Source of the DNA: DATDIC01 sp963777625
GTDB taxonomy: Bacteria; Pseudomonadota; Alphaproteobacteria; Acetobacterales; Acetobacteraceae
Assembly (NCBI GenBank): GCA_963777625.1
Contig: CAVZRO010000001.1
Coordinates: forward strand, 124,001 to 188,000
DNA length: 64,000 nucleotides
Direction: 5' to 3'
The notes beneath the pieces were generated by a model that worked only from the letters and a program-made list of their open reading frames with translations, was not told where the DNA came from and did no database searches. Shown here in pieces: positions 9,126 to 18,431 of the stretch. Both the position numbers and the translations under genes were made by a program. Each line of letters begins with the position of its first letter. Position 1 is the first letter of the stretch.

Positions 9126-11403
9126 ATGATGCTGCGTCGCTCCAGCTTCGTTCACCTGCTGCCGCTAAATGACTCGATCACCCTCAGCATCCATGCGGTG
9201 ACGCAGCTCCGCGTCACCGTCACGCCGCAGGTGGCGGAGCTGATCTCCTGGTTCGACGAAGTCACGGGAACTCGAAGTTGCGCTGCCCACCCTGGCCGCG
9301 CAATTCGGATACGAGCAGGCGACGCTCCGCAGTTGCGTCGCCATGCTGCTGGACCGCGGCATCCTGACCGACCGATCGCCGGAGGAGGAGCATAACGCGG
9401 TCGCGCGCGAGTTGCTTCCCGTGCATGGCCGCGATCCCACCGAACTGCTCGACCGCTACCGCCGCGCCAGTCTGGAAGGATCGCACCCGTACTGGGCCGT
9501 CGATCAGCCGCGCGGGCTCGACGATGCCGTGGGGCTGCGGCACCGCCGGGACGTGCTGATGTTCGGCGATTGCGACGTGCAGATGGAAACCGACTTCCTG
9601 CGCCGCGAAGCCGCCACGCGCGGCATCGATCTGCGCGTCGCCGCCTCGTTTTCCGGCGATGTCGGGCTGGCGCGGGAATGGCGGCACGACGCGGTCATCA
9701 TCGGCGCGCTGCAGGCCAGGCACGCCATCATTCTGGGGGAGCCGCGCCATCACAACGGCGATCCCGCGCAGGTCTATGTCGAAACCATGCGCCGCATGCT
9801 GGAGCGCCTGCGCGCGGTGACCGCCGCGCCCATCCTGATCGACGGTCTGCCGGAGCCCACCGTTCAACCGCTCGGTTTCGCCGACCGTGGCGAGCACAGC
9901 CACCGCAATCGTTTCCGCTGCACCAACCTGGCGCTCGACCGCATGGCGCAGGAGTTCGCCGACGTTTACGTGGTGGACGTCGCGTCCGCCCTGGCCGCCG
10001 CCGGCGCGGCGACATTGCTGGACGACGGACTGATTTCGTTCACCCATTTCGGGTCGCCGGGCTGGATGCTGCAGCGGCCGGAGAGCGAGCTTGGCGCCGT
10101 TCACAACCAGTTCCCCAACATGCAAACTCTTGCCGCCGGCGTTGGCGGCGATCCCTATCGGCGCGAGGCGGTGATGGCGCGCGCCCATATGGACGCGCTG
10201 GTCGTGCTGCTCGGCCTGGACCGAAAGAAATGCGTGATCGTCGATCTCGACGGGGTGCTTTGGCCGGGGGTGCTGGCCGAGACCGGCAGTCCGTTCGCCT
10301 GGTCGCCGGATATCAGCAGTCCCAATTCATATGTCGGGCTCTATTTCGGCATCCACGAGGCACTGTGCGCGCTGCGCCAGCGCGGCATCCTGCTGGCCTG
10401 CGTCAGCAAGAACGACGAAGCGACCGTGCGGGAATTGTGGCGCTACGTGCCGCACTACCCGCATCACCGCCTGCTGACCCTCGATAGCTTCGTGACCTGG
10501 CGCATCAACTGGGAGGACAAGGCGGCGAATATCGGCTCGATCGTCGAGGAACTTGGCTTTGCGCCGGATAGTTTCATGTTCATCGACGACAGCGCGCGGG
10601 AGCGGGAACGGGTGCGCCAGAGCCTGCCGGACATCACCGTGCTGGGGGACGACCTGTTCTCGCTGCGCCGCACATTGTTGACCGATCCGCGCCTGCAGCC
10701 GGCGCATCTCACCGCGGAATCGCCGCGGCGGACGGAGCTGGTGCGGGCGCAACTGGAACGCTCCCGGCTGCGGGCGGAGATTCCGGATGAAACCGCGTTT
10801 CTCAACTCGCTGGAGATCGTCTGCACGGTGGAGCGGGTGATGCCAGCCGGCGCGCCTCCCGTTATGCCCGGCACCCCTCCCGTCATGCCCGGCGAAGGCC
10901 GGGCATCCACGTCTTCCCCGGCCGCACTCGACAACAGCAACACGCAACGCGGCCCTGCCGCCATCCTGAAACGCATCAGCGAACTGCTCGACCGCACCAC
11001 GCAGTTCAACGCCACCGGCCGCAAATTCACCCTCGCGGAGTTGAACGCGCTCATCCAGTCCCCGCGCGGCCGTGTGTTCATCCTGCATGTGCGGGACCGT
11101 CTGGCCGATCACGGCCTGACCGGAGCGGCCATCGTGGACGGAAATGAAATCCTGAATTTCGTGCTCAGTTGCCGTGTGATCGGATTGGGCGTCGAACGCG
11201 CGCTGCTGGGCGGGATCATGGCGGACGCGGCGCCCCAATCCGTCCGCGGGCGCATCATCGAAACCGGCCGCAATATCCCCGCCCGCAATCTATTTCGCGA
11301 CCACGGTTTCACGCATAACGGAGACGGCTGGTGGGTTGTGGCCGCGTCCCCCGATCAAGCGGCGGATGCGGACACCGTGCGTGCCGAAGCCCTGGTTTCA
11401 TAG
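9126..11403 (+). CDS. FkbH-like HAD-IIIC protein with winged-helix N-terminus, SGNH-like and GNAT-like parts, frameshifted
   Basis: Reconstructed as ~758 residues after removing one G at 9266-9268. Order: an ~85-residue N-terminal domain with a PqqD-like pattern (beta strands, then 'ELEVALPTLAAQFG' and 'LLDRGIL'); an SGNH-like domain starting 'VLMFGDCDVQ'; the HAD phosphotransferase core with 'VIVDLDGVLWPG' (Asp nucleophile), 'LACVSKNDEATV' and 'FMFIDDSAREREQ'-type motif; and a C-terminal GNAT-like region ending near 'GRNIPARNLFRDHGF'. FkbH proteins load glyceryl units or modify peptides and polyketides, so a biosynthetic role is likely but unspecified. An in-frame palindromic repeat inserts ~30 residues between the HAD and GNAT parts (10858-10918). 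It ends convergently, overlapping the oxygenase gene by 49 bases. Confidence 0.75.
10858..10918. repeat. Palindromic repeat family C inside the fkbH-like reading frame
   Basis: CGTCATGCCCGGCG...CCGGGCATCCACGTC at 10880-10917, preceded by a partial direct copy (GTTATGCCCGGCA). It is translated as the Pro/Met/Gly-rich insert 'PVMPGTPPVMPGEGRAST'. Relatives of the same family sit between genes at 48644-48677, 51038-51079 and 53902-53944. Confidence 0.8.
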
Positions 11404-12438
11404 TCCCGCCGCCGCGCCTCGGCCGCTTCCCCGTGGAAGAAAGTCAGCAGGACATAGCGCTGCCCGCGCGTGACCGGCTTCGCTTCGTGCAGGATGGACG
11501 CCGAAAAGATGATCCCTGCCCCGGTGGCCGGGCGGTACGCATGGTCGTTGTATTCGGGGAAATGCAGCGCGCCGCCCTCGTGCGCCTCGGTGTTCAGGTT
11601 CACGGAGATGGCAAACTCGCGGAACGCGACATTCTCTCCCACATTGTCGCGGTGCCGGCGGAAATACCCGCCCAACTCATCGTAGCGGGCAATCAGGATC
11701 CGGTCGGTGTAGCCGATCCGCGTCTGGAACGCGGCCGAAATCTCCGGCGCGCATCGCCGCAGCAGCATCTCCCGCACCACCGGATACAGTGCATCGGTCG
11801 GCAAAAGCTGCCGGTCGCGGCGCCGCTTCTTGTCGTGATCGACCCGCGTCTGCGGCGTTCCGTCCAGCTCAATACTGGCCATCCCGCCATCGACGCTCGG
11901 GCCTGACTCGAACAGCTCGATCAGGGCCGCGCACAGCTCCCGCGGCAGCAAGGTCGGCAGCATCAGCACGGGCGCCGGCAGGAAGACCTCGCGCGCCGGC
12001 TCCGCGGGCAGCGCGTCGAGGCAGCCCAGGCAGTCTGCCGCCACGTCCTCGGCTGCCCCCGAGACAACACGGGCGATCCGCAGGCTACGGTCGGTGACCA
12101 AAACGATGGGCTCGCCCGGCACCACGCCGCACCGCGCGAGAAAATGCAGCCCGCAATCGACCGTCCGCACGCCAGGCTGGCGGCTCAGCGGTCCCAGCAC
12201 CACGTCCTGATCGCCCAGGATCAGAACGTCCATATTGCGCCGCGGCAAGCTCGTCGGCACGCCGTGCGAACTGTCCGGCCAGATGCTGCAATCGGCTGGG
12301 TGGCACCTGGAACGCCAGCACCATCGCGGCTGCCCGGCCGGTCTGCTCCTCGAACGAGTAGAATCGCCGGTACCCGTCCATGCCGTAGCAGAACGGCATC
12401 CGATCGCCGGGCGACAGCACGATGCGGCGCTCCGTCAT
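11355..12438 (-). CDS. Redoxin-like N-terminal domain plus 2OG-Fe(II) prolyl-4-hydroxylase-type oxygenase, frameshifted
   Basis: Corrected length ~360 residues. The first ~165 residues look like a peroxiredoxin-like fold ('LSPGDRMPFCYGMDGYRRFYSF', 'AAMVLAFQVPP', 'NMDVLILGDQD', 'GEPIVLVTDRSLRIA'). The C-terminal half is a P4H-type Fe(II)/2-oxoglutarate oxygenase: 'ARYDELGGYFRRHRDN' supplies the His and Asp ligands, 'GGALHFPEY' the core strand, and 'SILHEAKPVTRGQRYVLLTFF' the distal His and the Arg for 2-oxoglutarate. One extra base near 12240-12241 separates the two halves. The start ATG is at 12438, 14 bases after the unknown Ser/Ala-rich gene, so both are likely one operon. Probably hydroxylates a protein or peptide; no substrate is proven. 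Confidence 0.78.
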
Positions 12439-12451
12439 CGCACGCCGCGCG

Positions 12452-12976
12452 TCAGGTCAGTATCGCCAGGGCGGCGCCGGCCGGGGTCGCCGCCGAGCTG
12501 TATGACGACATCGCCTGCATGACCTGGCCGGCGAGCGTGCTGGCCGATGCGGCGATCCCGCCGGCGACCAGGGAGCCGCCCTGCAGCACCTGGCCGATCG
12601 AGCCGGCCATCTGGCTGGACGACGCCACCTGCATCGATCCGGCCGGGTCGCCGTCGCTGTTCTCGCCGCGATCGTGATGATGATGTCGCGTGCCGGTGGT
12701 TGGCTGGGTCGTCGCTGTCTGGCCGGTCGAGGCGGTGTTCGCGGTGCCGCTCTGTGCCGCCAGGGACTGCAGGGCAGAGGCAAAGGCCTGCGCGAACGAG
12801 CTGAAGCTGTCGGCCGCGGCGGATGCGCCGCTGTTGGCGACACTGGTGCTGGTCGCTGCGCCGCTGGTGGTGGAGGATCCCGTCGCGCCTTGGGCAGTCC
12901 CCTGGGCACCCCCCTGGGCGGCCTGGTTCTGCCAATACCACGCGCTCTGGTCGTTGCTGATCGTGCTGCTGGACAT
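12452..12976 (-). CDS. Ser/Ala/Gly-rich protein of unknown function
   Basis: 174 residues, ATG at 12976 with GGAGA about eight bases upstream. I do not recognise a family. The N-terminal two thirds is low-complexity (Ala, Ser, Gly, Thr, Gln), with 'AWYWQNQAAQGG' near the start, an amphipathic 'SFSSFAQAFASALQSLAAQ' and a 'HHHHDRG' cluster near residue 100. The C-terminal part is Ala/Gly/Ser-rich and mildly hydrophobic ('GQVLQGGSLVAGGIAASAS'). No signal peptide or Cys is present. It lies directly upstream of the 2OG-oxygenase gene, so it might be that enzyme's substrate or a secreted filament-like protein. Both ideas are inference from position only. Confidence 0.6.
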   Translation of the reverse strand: MSSSTISNDQSAWYWQNQAAQGGAQGTAQGATGSSTTSGAATSTSVANSGASAAADSFSSFAQAFASALQSLAAQSGTANTASTGQTATTQPTTGTRHHHHDRGENSDGDPAGSMQVASSSQMAGSIGQVLQGGSLVAGGIAASASTLAGQVMQAMSSYSSAATPAGAALAILT

Positions 12977-13175
12977 GATGCTGTCTCCGCTACTCCGTGC
13001 GCATCACCGCAACCGGCGTGCCAGCGCGACAGCGCCAAAATGGGCGGGGGCGACCGCAATGGCCCGGCACACTCTGCCGCGCCCGGCAGGATGTGCCCGG
13101 CAGTTGCAGACGTGCGGTTGACTTTCGGCCCTGCCTCTCCCATCCCGCCGGCGCCCCCAACGGATAAAGACGCGC

Positions 13176-14243
13176 ATGAGCGACGAGCTTGCCGCCCTGA
13201 AGACCGAGACGGACACCGCGTTGGCCGCCGCCGCCGACCTGCGCGCGTGGGACGCGGTGCGGGTGAACGTGCTGGGGCGCAACGGGCAGCTCACGGCGCT
13301 GCTGAAGGGGCTGGGGGCGTTTCCGGCCGAACAGCGGCGGGAACGCGGGGCGGCGCTGAACCGGCTGAAGGACAAGCTGACCGAGGCCATCGAAGCCCGG
13401 CGGGGGGCGCTGGAAAGCGTTGCGCTGGATGCGCGGCTGGCGGCCGAGCGGCTGGACCCCACCCTGCCACCGCGCCCCCGTCCCACCGGGCTGATCCATC
13501 CGATCAGCCGCACGATCGAGGAAATCGCGGCGATCTTCGGCGCCATGGGCTTCGAGATCGCCGAAGGCCCGGACGTGGAATCCGACTGGCGCAATTTCAG
13601 CGCGCTGAACATCCCGGCGCACCATCCGGCGCGCGACGACCAGGACACGTTCTATCTGCCGGCAAGCGGCGACGAGCCGCCTCCGGTGCTGCGTACGCAT
13701 ACCTCACCAGTGCAGGTGCGGGCGATGCTGGAACGTCCCCTGCCCTTCCGGGTGATCGTGACCGGGCGCACCTATCGCGCCGACCACGACGCGACGCACA
13801 GCCCGATGTTCCATCAATGCGAGGGACTGGCGCTGGATCGGGACCTCACGTTGGGGCACCTGAAAGGGTGCCTGATCGATTTCCTGCGCGCTTATTTCGG
13901 CATCGCCGATCTGCCGGTGCGGTTCAGGTCCAGCTATTTCCCGTTCACCGAGCCCAGCATGGAAGTCGATATCGGCTGGGACCGGCGATCCGGCGAACTG
14001 GGCAAGGGCAGCGACTGGCTGGAGATACTCGGCAGCGGGATGGTGCATCCGCGGGTGCTGGCGAATAGCGGCATCGATCCGCGGGAGTGGCAGGGGTTTG
14101 CCTTCGGCATGGGGGTGGAGCGGGTGACCATGCTGAAGCATGGCATCCCGGATCTGCGGCCGTTCTTCGAATCGGACATACGCTGGCTGCGGCATTACGG
14201 GTTCAACCCGCTGTCGCCGGTGATGCTGCATGAGGGTGCGTGA
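13176..14243 (+). CDS. pheS: Phenylalanine--tRNA ligase alpha subunit
   Basis: Catalytic subunit of the alpha2beta2 enzyme that charges tRNA-Phe. 355 residues, normal length. The N-terminal coiled-coil tRNA-binding region (about 1-85) is followed by class II synthetase motifs: motif 1 'HPISRTIEEIAAIFGAMGFE', motif 2 around 'VTGRTYRADHDATHSPMFHQ', and motif 3 'FAFGMGVERVTMLKHGI'. The ATG start at 13176 gives the expected 'MSDELAAL' N-terminus. It lies 160 bases upstream of pheT with a strong hairpin between. rplT/rpmI are not upstream here, unlike in many bacteria. Confidence 0.97.
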   Translation: MSDELAALKTETDTALAAAADLRAWDAVRVNVLGRNGQLTALLKGLGAFPAEQRRERGAALNRLKDKLTEAIEARRGALESVALDARLAAERLDPTLPPRPRPTGLIHPISRTIEEIAAIFGAMGFEIAEGPDVESDWRNFSALNIPAHHPARDDQDTFYLPASGDEPPPVLRTHTSPVQVRAMLERPLPFRVIVTGRTYRADHDATHSPMFHQCEGLALDRDLTLGHLKGCLIDFLRAYFGIADLPVRFRSSYFPFTEPSMEVDIGWDRRSGELGKGSDWLEILGSGMVHPRVLANSGIDPREWQGFAFGMGVERVTMLKHGIPDLRPFFESDIRWLRHYGFNPLSPVMLHEGA

Positions 14244-14261
14244 TGGTGGGGGAGAAAGATT

Positions 14262-14356
14262 TTACACGGAGAGCCACGGAGTTCACACGGAGAGCCACGG
14301 AGGCGAATCGATTTCTCCGTGGCTCTCCGTGTGAACTCCGTGGCTCTCCGTGTGAA
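14262..14356. repeat. 42-bp inverted repeat (hairpin) between pheS and pheT
   Basis: Left arm 14262-14303 and right arm 14315-14356 are reverse complements with about one mismatch, separated by an 11-base loop (gcgaatcgatt). Each arm is itself two direct copies of ACACGGAGAGCCACGGAG. The transcript would form a very stable 42-bp stem. Similar 'cacggag' repeats are widespread in environmental bacteria. No T-run follows, so this is not a simple intrinsic terminator. Confidence 0.9.
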
Positions 14357-14403
14357 TTTTGGTTTCCCCCAACCCCGCCCGATGATGCGAATAGAGATTT
14401 CAG

Positions 14404-16857
14404 ATGAAATTTACTCTCTCCTGGCTGAAGACTCATCTCGACACCGATGCATCGGCGGCTGACATCGGCGCGACGCTGACCCGCATCGGGCTGGAGCTGG
14501 AGCGCATCGAGGATCGCGGCGCGGCGCTGGCAGCGTTCCGCATCGCCCACGTGGTCGAAGCGGTGCAGCACCCGAATGCCGACCGGCTGCGCGTGTGCAG
14601 GGTGGACGCGGGCGACGGCATGGTGTCCGTGGTGTGCGGCGCCCCGAATGCGCGCACCGGCATGAAGGGCGTGTTCGCCGCGCCGGGCAGTTTCATTCCG
14701 GGCACCGGAATCACGCTGAAAACCGGTGAGATACGCGGCGTCACCAGCGCCGGCATGCTGCTGTCGGCGCGCGAGATGGGGTTGGGGGAGGACCATTCCG
14801 GCATCATGGACCTGCCGGCGGATGCGCCCGTGGGGGTTTCCTATGCCGCGTGGGCTGGGCTGGATGATCCGCTGTTCGATGTGGGGATCACGCCAAACCG
14901 GGGCGACTGTTTCGGGGTGCGCGGGATCGCGCGGGACTTGGCGGCGGCCGGGATCGGCAGGCTGAAACCGTGGGCGCCGGCAGTGGTGCCACCGGCGTTC
15001 GATGGCGGGCTGCGCTGGCGGATCGAGTGGCCGGAGGCGTGCCCGTGGATCCTGGGGCGCAGCATCCGCAGGGTGCGGAATGGAGCCAGTCCGCACTGGC
15101 TGGCGGATCGGCTGGTGTCGATCGGGCTGCGGCCAATCAATGCGCTGGTGGACGTGACGAATTTCTTCACGTTCGACCTCGGGCGGCCGCTGCACGTGTT
15201 CGATGTGGCAAAAGTCGCCGGCGATTCGCTGGTGCTGCGGGCGGGGCGCGGCGAGACGTTCCGGGCGCTGAACGGGAAGGACTATACGCTGACCGAGCAG
15301 GACCTGGCGATCGTGGACGCGTCGGGCGTGCAGTCCATGGCCGGCGTGGTCGGCGGCGAAGCGACCGGATGCGATGAAACCACCGCCGAGGTGTTCATCG
15401 AATGCGCGCTGTTCGACCCGGTGCGGGTGGCTCTGACCGGCCGGCGCCATCAGGTGGTGTCCGACGCGCGCCAGCGGTTCGAGCGCGGCATCGATCCCGC
15501 CCTGATGCCGCCCGCCATCGAAGCAGCGACGCGGATGATCATGGAGCTGTGCGGCGGCGAGCCGGGCACGGTAACGGCGGCCGGCAAGCCGCCTGCCTGG
15601 CAACGCAGCGCCACCTTGCGGTTCGAGCGGCTGTGCGGTCTGGGCGGGGCGGACGTGCCGGCGGACGAAGCGGTCGCCTCCCTGGAACGGCTGGGCTTCG
15701 CCGTGGAACATCGCGATGCGGAGCGCGTCACCGTGGCGGTGCCGTCCTGGCGCAACGATGTGGCGGCGGCTTGTGTATTGGACCAGGCGCCGGGGCTCGA
15801 TCGTGCCGTCGCGGCGCAGGCGGCGGAAGGGTGCGCGCTGATCGAGCCGGAATGCGACCTGGTGGAAGAAGTGCTACGGCTGCGCGGGCTGGATTCCGTG
15901 CCGCAGGTGTCGCTGCCGCAGGCGGCGCCGATACCGCTGCCGACGCTGACCGCGCGGCAGACCCGGGTGGCGCTGGCGCGCCGGATTCTGGCGGCACAAG
16001 GTCTGGCGGAGTGCGTGACGTTCAGCTTCATGGACTCGGAGCGGGCGGCGGTGTTCGGCGAAACGCCGGCCGCGCTGCGGCTGACCAATCCGATCGCCGC
16101 CGACCTGGATCAGTTGCGACCGACACCAGTGGCAACGCTGGCCCTAACGGCGCAGCGGAACGCGACACGGGGCTGGGCGGAGTTGGGATTGTTCGAGGTG
16201 GGGCCGGCCTTCATGGAGGGCGGTCAGCGGCTGGTGGCGGCCGGGCTGCGGACCGGATCGACGCCACGCCATTGGGCGGAGCCGGCACGGCCGGTGGATG
16301 CCATGGATGCCAAGGCCGACCTGTATGCCGCACTGATCGCTCTGGGCGTGCCGATGGAGGCGCTGACGGTCAGCGCGGATGCGCCGGCGTATTATCATCC
16401 GGGGCGGTCGGGCGTGGTGCGGCAAGGGCCGAAGACAGTGCTCGGGCGGTTCGGCGAACTGCATCCGCGCGTGCTGGCGGCGATCGATCTGGCCGGGCCG
16501 GCGGTGGCGTTCGAGCTGGAGCTGGATGCGATCGCCGATCCGAAACGGCGGCGGCGGGGTGCGCCGGAGCTGCCGGCGTTCCAGCCGGTGCGGCGGGATT
16601 TCGCGTTCCTGGTGGATGCGGGCGTGACGGCGGAGGCGGTGCTGAAGGCCGCGCGCGCGGCGGACCGGACACTGATCGCCGGTGTCGGGCTGTTCGATGT
16701 GTACGAGGGGGAGCAAGTGCCGGCGGGCAAGAAATCGCTGGCCATCGAGGTGGTGTTCCAGCCGAGGGACCGCACGCTGACGGACGCGGAGATCGAGGCG
16801 CTGGCAGGGAAGGTGGTGGCGGCGGTGGCGAAGGCGACCGGGGCAGTGCAGCGGTAA
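14404..16857 (+). CDS. pheT: Phenylalanine--tRNA ligase beta subunit
   Basis: Structural and editing subunit of PheRS, 817 residues. Domains in order: N-terminal domain and EMAP/OB-like tRNA-binding domain (about 40-150, 'PNADRLRVCRVDAG'); B3/B4 editing region (about 200-390, 'NALVDVTNFFTFDLGRPLH'); B5 (about 400-475); the catalytic-like core ('AQGLAECVTFSFMD', 'LTNPIAADLDQLRPT'); and the C-terminal FDX-ACB anticodon-binding domain (about 725-817, 'FQPVRRDFAFLVDAGV'). ATG at 14404. Translation relative to pheS may be affected by the large hairpin just upstream. Confidence 0.97.
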   Translation: MKFTLSWLKTHLDTDASAADIGATLTRIGLELERIEDRGAALAAFRIAHVVEAVQHPNADRLRVCRVDAGDGMVSVVCGAPNARTGMKGVFAAPGSFIPGTGITLKTGEIRGVTSAGMLLSAREMGLGEDHSGIMDLPADAPVGVSYAAWAGLDDPLFDVGITPNRGDCFGVRGIARDLAAAGIGRLKPWAPAVVPPAFDGGLRWRIEWPEACPWILGRSIRRVRNGASPHWLADRLVSIGLRPINALVDVTNFFTFDLGRPLHVFDVAKVAGDSLVLRAGRGETFRALNGKDYTLTEQDLAIVDASGVQSMAGVVGGEATGCDETTAEVFIECALFDPVRVALTGRRHQVVSDARQRFERGIDPALMPPAIEAATRMIMELCGGEPGTVTAAGKPPAWQRSATLRFERLCGLGGADVPADEAVASLERLGFAVEHRDAERVTVAVPSWRNDVAAACVLDQAPGLDRAVAAQAAEGCALIEPECDLVEEVLRLRGLDSVPQVSLPQAAPIPLPTLTARQTRVALARRILAAQGLAECVTFSFMDSERAAVFGETPAALRLTNPIAADLDQLRPTPVATLALTAQRNATRGWAELGLFEVGPAFMEGGQRLVAAGLRTGSTPRHWAEPARPVDAMDAKADLYAALIALGVPMEALTVSADAPAYYHPGRSGVVRQGPKTVLGRFGELHPRVLAAIDLAGPAVAFELELDAIADPKRRRRGAPELPAFQPVRRDFAFLVDAGVTAEAVLKAARAADRTLIAGVGLFDVYEGEQVPAGKKSLAIEVVFQPRDRTLTDAEIEALAGKVVAAVAKATGAVQR

Positions 16858-16887
16858 GGAGTCGTTCGGAAACAACCGCGTCATCTC

Positions 16888-16951
16888 GTCATTCCCGCGA
16901 AAAGCGGGAATCCACGGCCGCTGCCGGACTCCCGCTTGCCGCAGGAATGAC
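16888..16951. repeat. Palindromic repeat family A, doublet
   Basis: Two stem-loops: 16888-16913 (TTCCCGCGAAAAGCGGGAA) and 16926-16951 (ACTCCCGCTTGCCGCAGGAA), in opposite orientation like a BIME. They lie between pheT and the beta-propeller gene. Confidence 0.8.
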
Positions 16952-17032
16952 GGTCGATTCCACTATTCCATGATAAGCGGTAACCTGCGGTGTTGCCCGG
17001 CCCAGGCCAGACGGCGAATAAGGGAGGACGAA

Positions 17033-18070
17033 ATGAATGATGCGACCAACATCTATGTCGGTGCCGCGGCAACGAAAGATGGCGGACAGGGCGGCCTGTT
17101 CGGCCGCGCGGCCGAGGGCGGCGAGTGGCGGCACGTGTTCACCGCGGCCGACGTGCATGCGATCACGGTGCATCCGAGCGATCCGGACGTGGTGTTCATC
17201 GGCACGAAGGACGGGCCGTATCGCAGCACGGATCGTGGCGCGCACTGGGAGCGGGTGGGTTTCCCGGATCGCGACGTGCAGGTGTGGTCGATCATGGTGG
17301 ACCGGCGCGATCCCCGCACCGTCTATGCGGGCGGATCGCCGGTCGCGGTGTATCGCAGCGACGATGGCGGGGAGCATTTCAAGCGCATGCCCGATCCCGG
17401 CCTGCCGAACCGGGTGACGATGTCGTTTCCGTGCCGCGTGATGCGGTTCGCGGCGCATCCGCGCAACGCGGGCGAAGTCTATGCGACGCTGGAGGTGAAC
17501 GGCGCCATGCGCAGCCGCGACGGGGGCGAAAGCTGGTCGGACTGCAGCGACGATTTGCAGCGGTTGTCGGAACAGCCGCGGCTGAAAAGCCGCATTCTGA
17601 GCGACACGGATGCGGAGGGCATGCTCGACGGGCACGCCATCGCGATCAGCGAGGCGGACCCGGACGGCGTGATCCTGGCGGTGCGGATGGGTCTGTTCCG
17701 CAGCGGCGATCAGGGAACGTCCTGGCAGGATATGCAGGTGGGGCGGTTTTCGCCGTACACCTATGGGCGCGATATCCGCGTGTCGCCGCAGGATCCGAAG
17801 ACGCTGTATGCGTGCCTGTCCGTGGCGGCGAACAGCGAGGCGGGGGCGCTGTTCCGCAGCACCGATACGGGGCAGAGCTGGCAGCGGTTCGACACCGTCA
17901 CGCCGCACAGCACGGTGATGGCGGTGGCGCTGCACGATCGTGATCCGCGGCAGGTCTATATCGTGGCCCGCCGTGGCGAGGTGTTCGGCACGCCCGATGG
18001 CGGGGCGAGCTGGCAGCAGATAGCGATGCCGGCTGCATGCAAGGACCTGTATGCGCTGGCGTGCGGGTGA
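17033..18070 (+). CDS. BNR/sortilin-type beta-propeller protein (exo-sialidase-like fold)
   Basis: 345 residues made of repeated blades with Asp-box/BNR turns: 'YRSTDRGAHWERV', 'YRSDDGGEHFKRM', 'MRSRDGGESWSDC', 'FRSGDQGTSWQDM', 'FRSTDTGQSWQRF', 'FGTPDGGASWQQI'. This is the S-x-D-x-G-x-x-W/F signature of BNR and HCF136/VPS10-like propellers. No signal peptide is visible, suggesting a cytoplasmic location. ATG at 17033 follows AGGGAGG by about six bases. Propeller fold is clear; catalytic function is not. It is followed 13 bases later by a DUF1330 gene, so they are likely co-transcribed. Confidence 0.82.
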   Translation: MNDATNIYVGAAATKDGGQGGLFGRAAEGGEWRHVFTAADVHAITVHPSDPDVVFIGTKDGPYRSTDRGAHWERVGFPDRDVQVWSIMVDRRDPRTVYAGGSPVAVYRSDDGGEHFKRMPDPGLPNRVTMSFPCRVMRFAAHPRNAGEVYATLEVNGAMRSRDGGESWSDCSDDLQRLSEQPRLKSRILSDTDAEGMLDGHAIAISEADPDGVILAVRMGLFRSGDQGTSWQDMQVGRFSPYTYGRDIRVSPQDPKTLYACLSVAANSEAGALFRSTDTGQSWQRFDTVTPHSTVMAVALHDRDPRQVYIVARRGEVFGTPDGGASWQQIAMPAACKDLYALACG

Positions 18071-18082
18071 CAGGAGGGACCG

Positions 18083-18382
18083 GTGGCGAAAGGGTACGTG
18101 GTGGGGGAGATCGAGGTGACCGATCCGGCGCTGTTCGAGGAATATCGCAACAAGGTGCCGGCGACGATCGCCGCCTATGGCGGGCGCTACCTCGTGCGCG
18201 GCGGCGAGACGCAGCGGCTGGAGGGAGACCGGCCGCCCCGCCGTATGGTGGTCGTGGAATTCGAGTCCCCGCGGCGCGCGTCGGAGTGGTATCAGTCGGA
18301 AGAATATCGCCCGCTGAAGGCGCTGCGGATGAAGGCGTCGAAGGGACATATGGTGCTGACAGCGGGCTTGGAAGCAACGTAG
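18083..18382 (+). CDS. DUF1330 family protein
   Basis: 99 residues, GTG start at 18083 preceded by AGGAGGG. The sequence 'KGYVVGEIEVTDPALFEEY', 'YGGRYLVRGGETQRLEGD', 'RMVVVEFESPRRASEWY' and 'YRPLKALR' matches DUF1330, a small ferredoxin-like (dimeric alpha/beta barrel) fold. The biochemical role of the family is not established. It probably shares an mRNA with the propeller gene upstream. Confidence 0.9.
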   Translation: MAKGYVVGEIEVTDPALFEEYRNKVPATIAAYGGRYLVRGGETQRLEGDRPPRRMVVVEFESPRRASEWYQSEEYRPLKALRMKASKGHMVLTAGLEAT

Positions 18383-18431
18383 CCGGACAGTGGCCGCGGT
18401 TCCGTAACCGGATCGTCTGAAAGGACCTGGC

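Noticed and set aside
14262..14356. Intrinsic terminator between pheS and pheT
   Set aside because: The stem is far longer than a terminator and is not followed by a T-run on either strand long enough to support termination.
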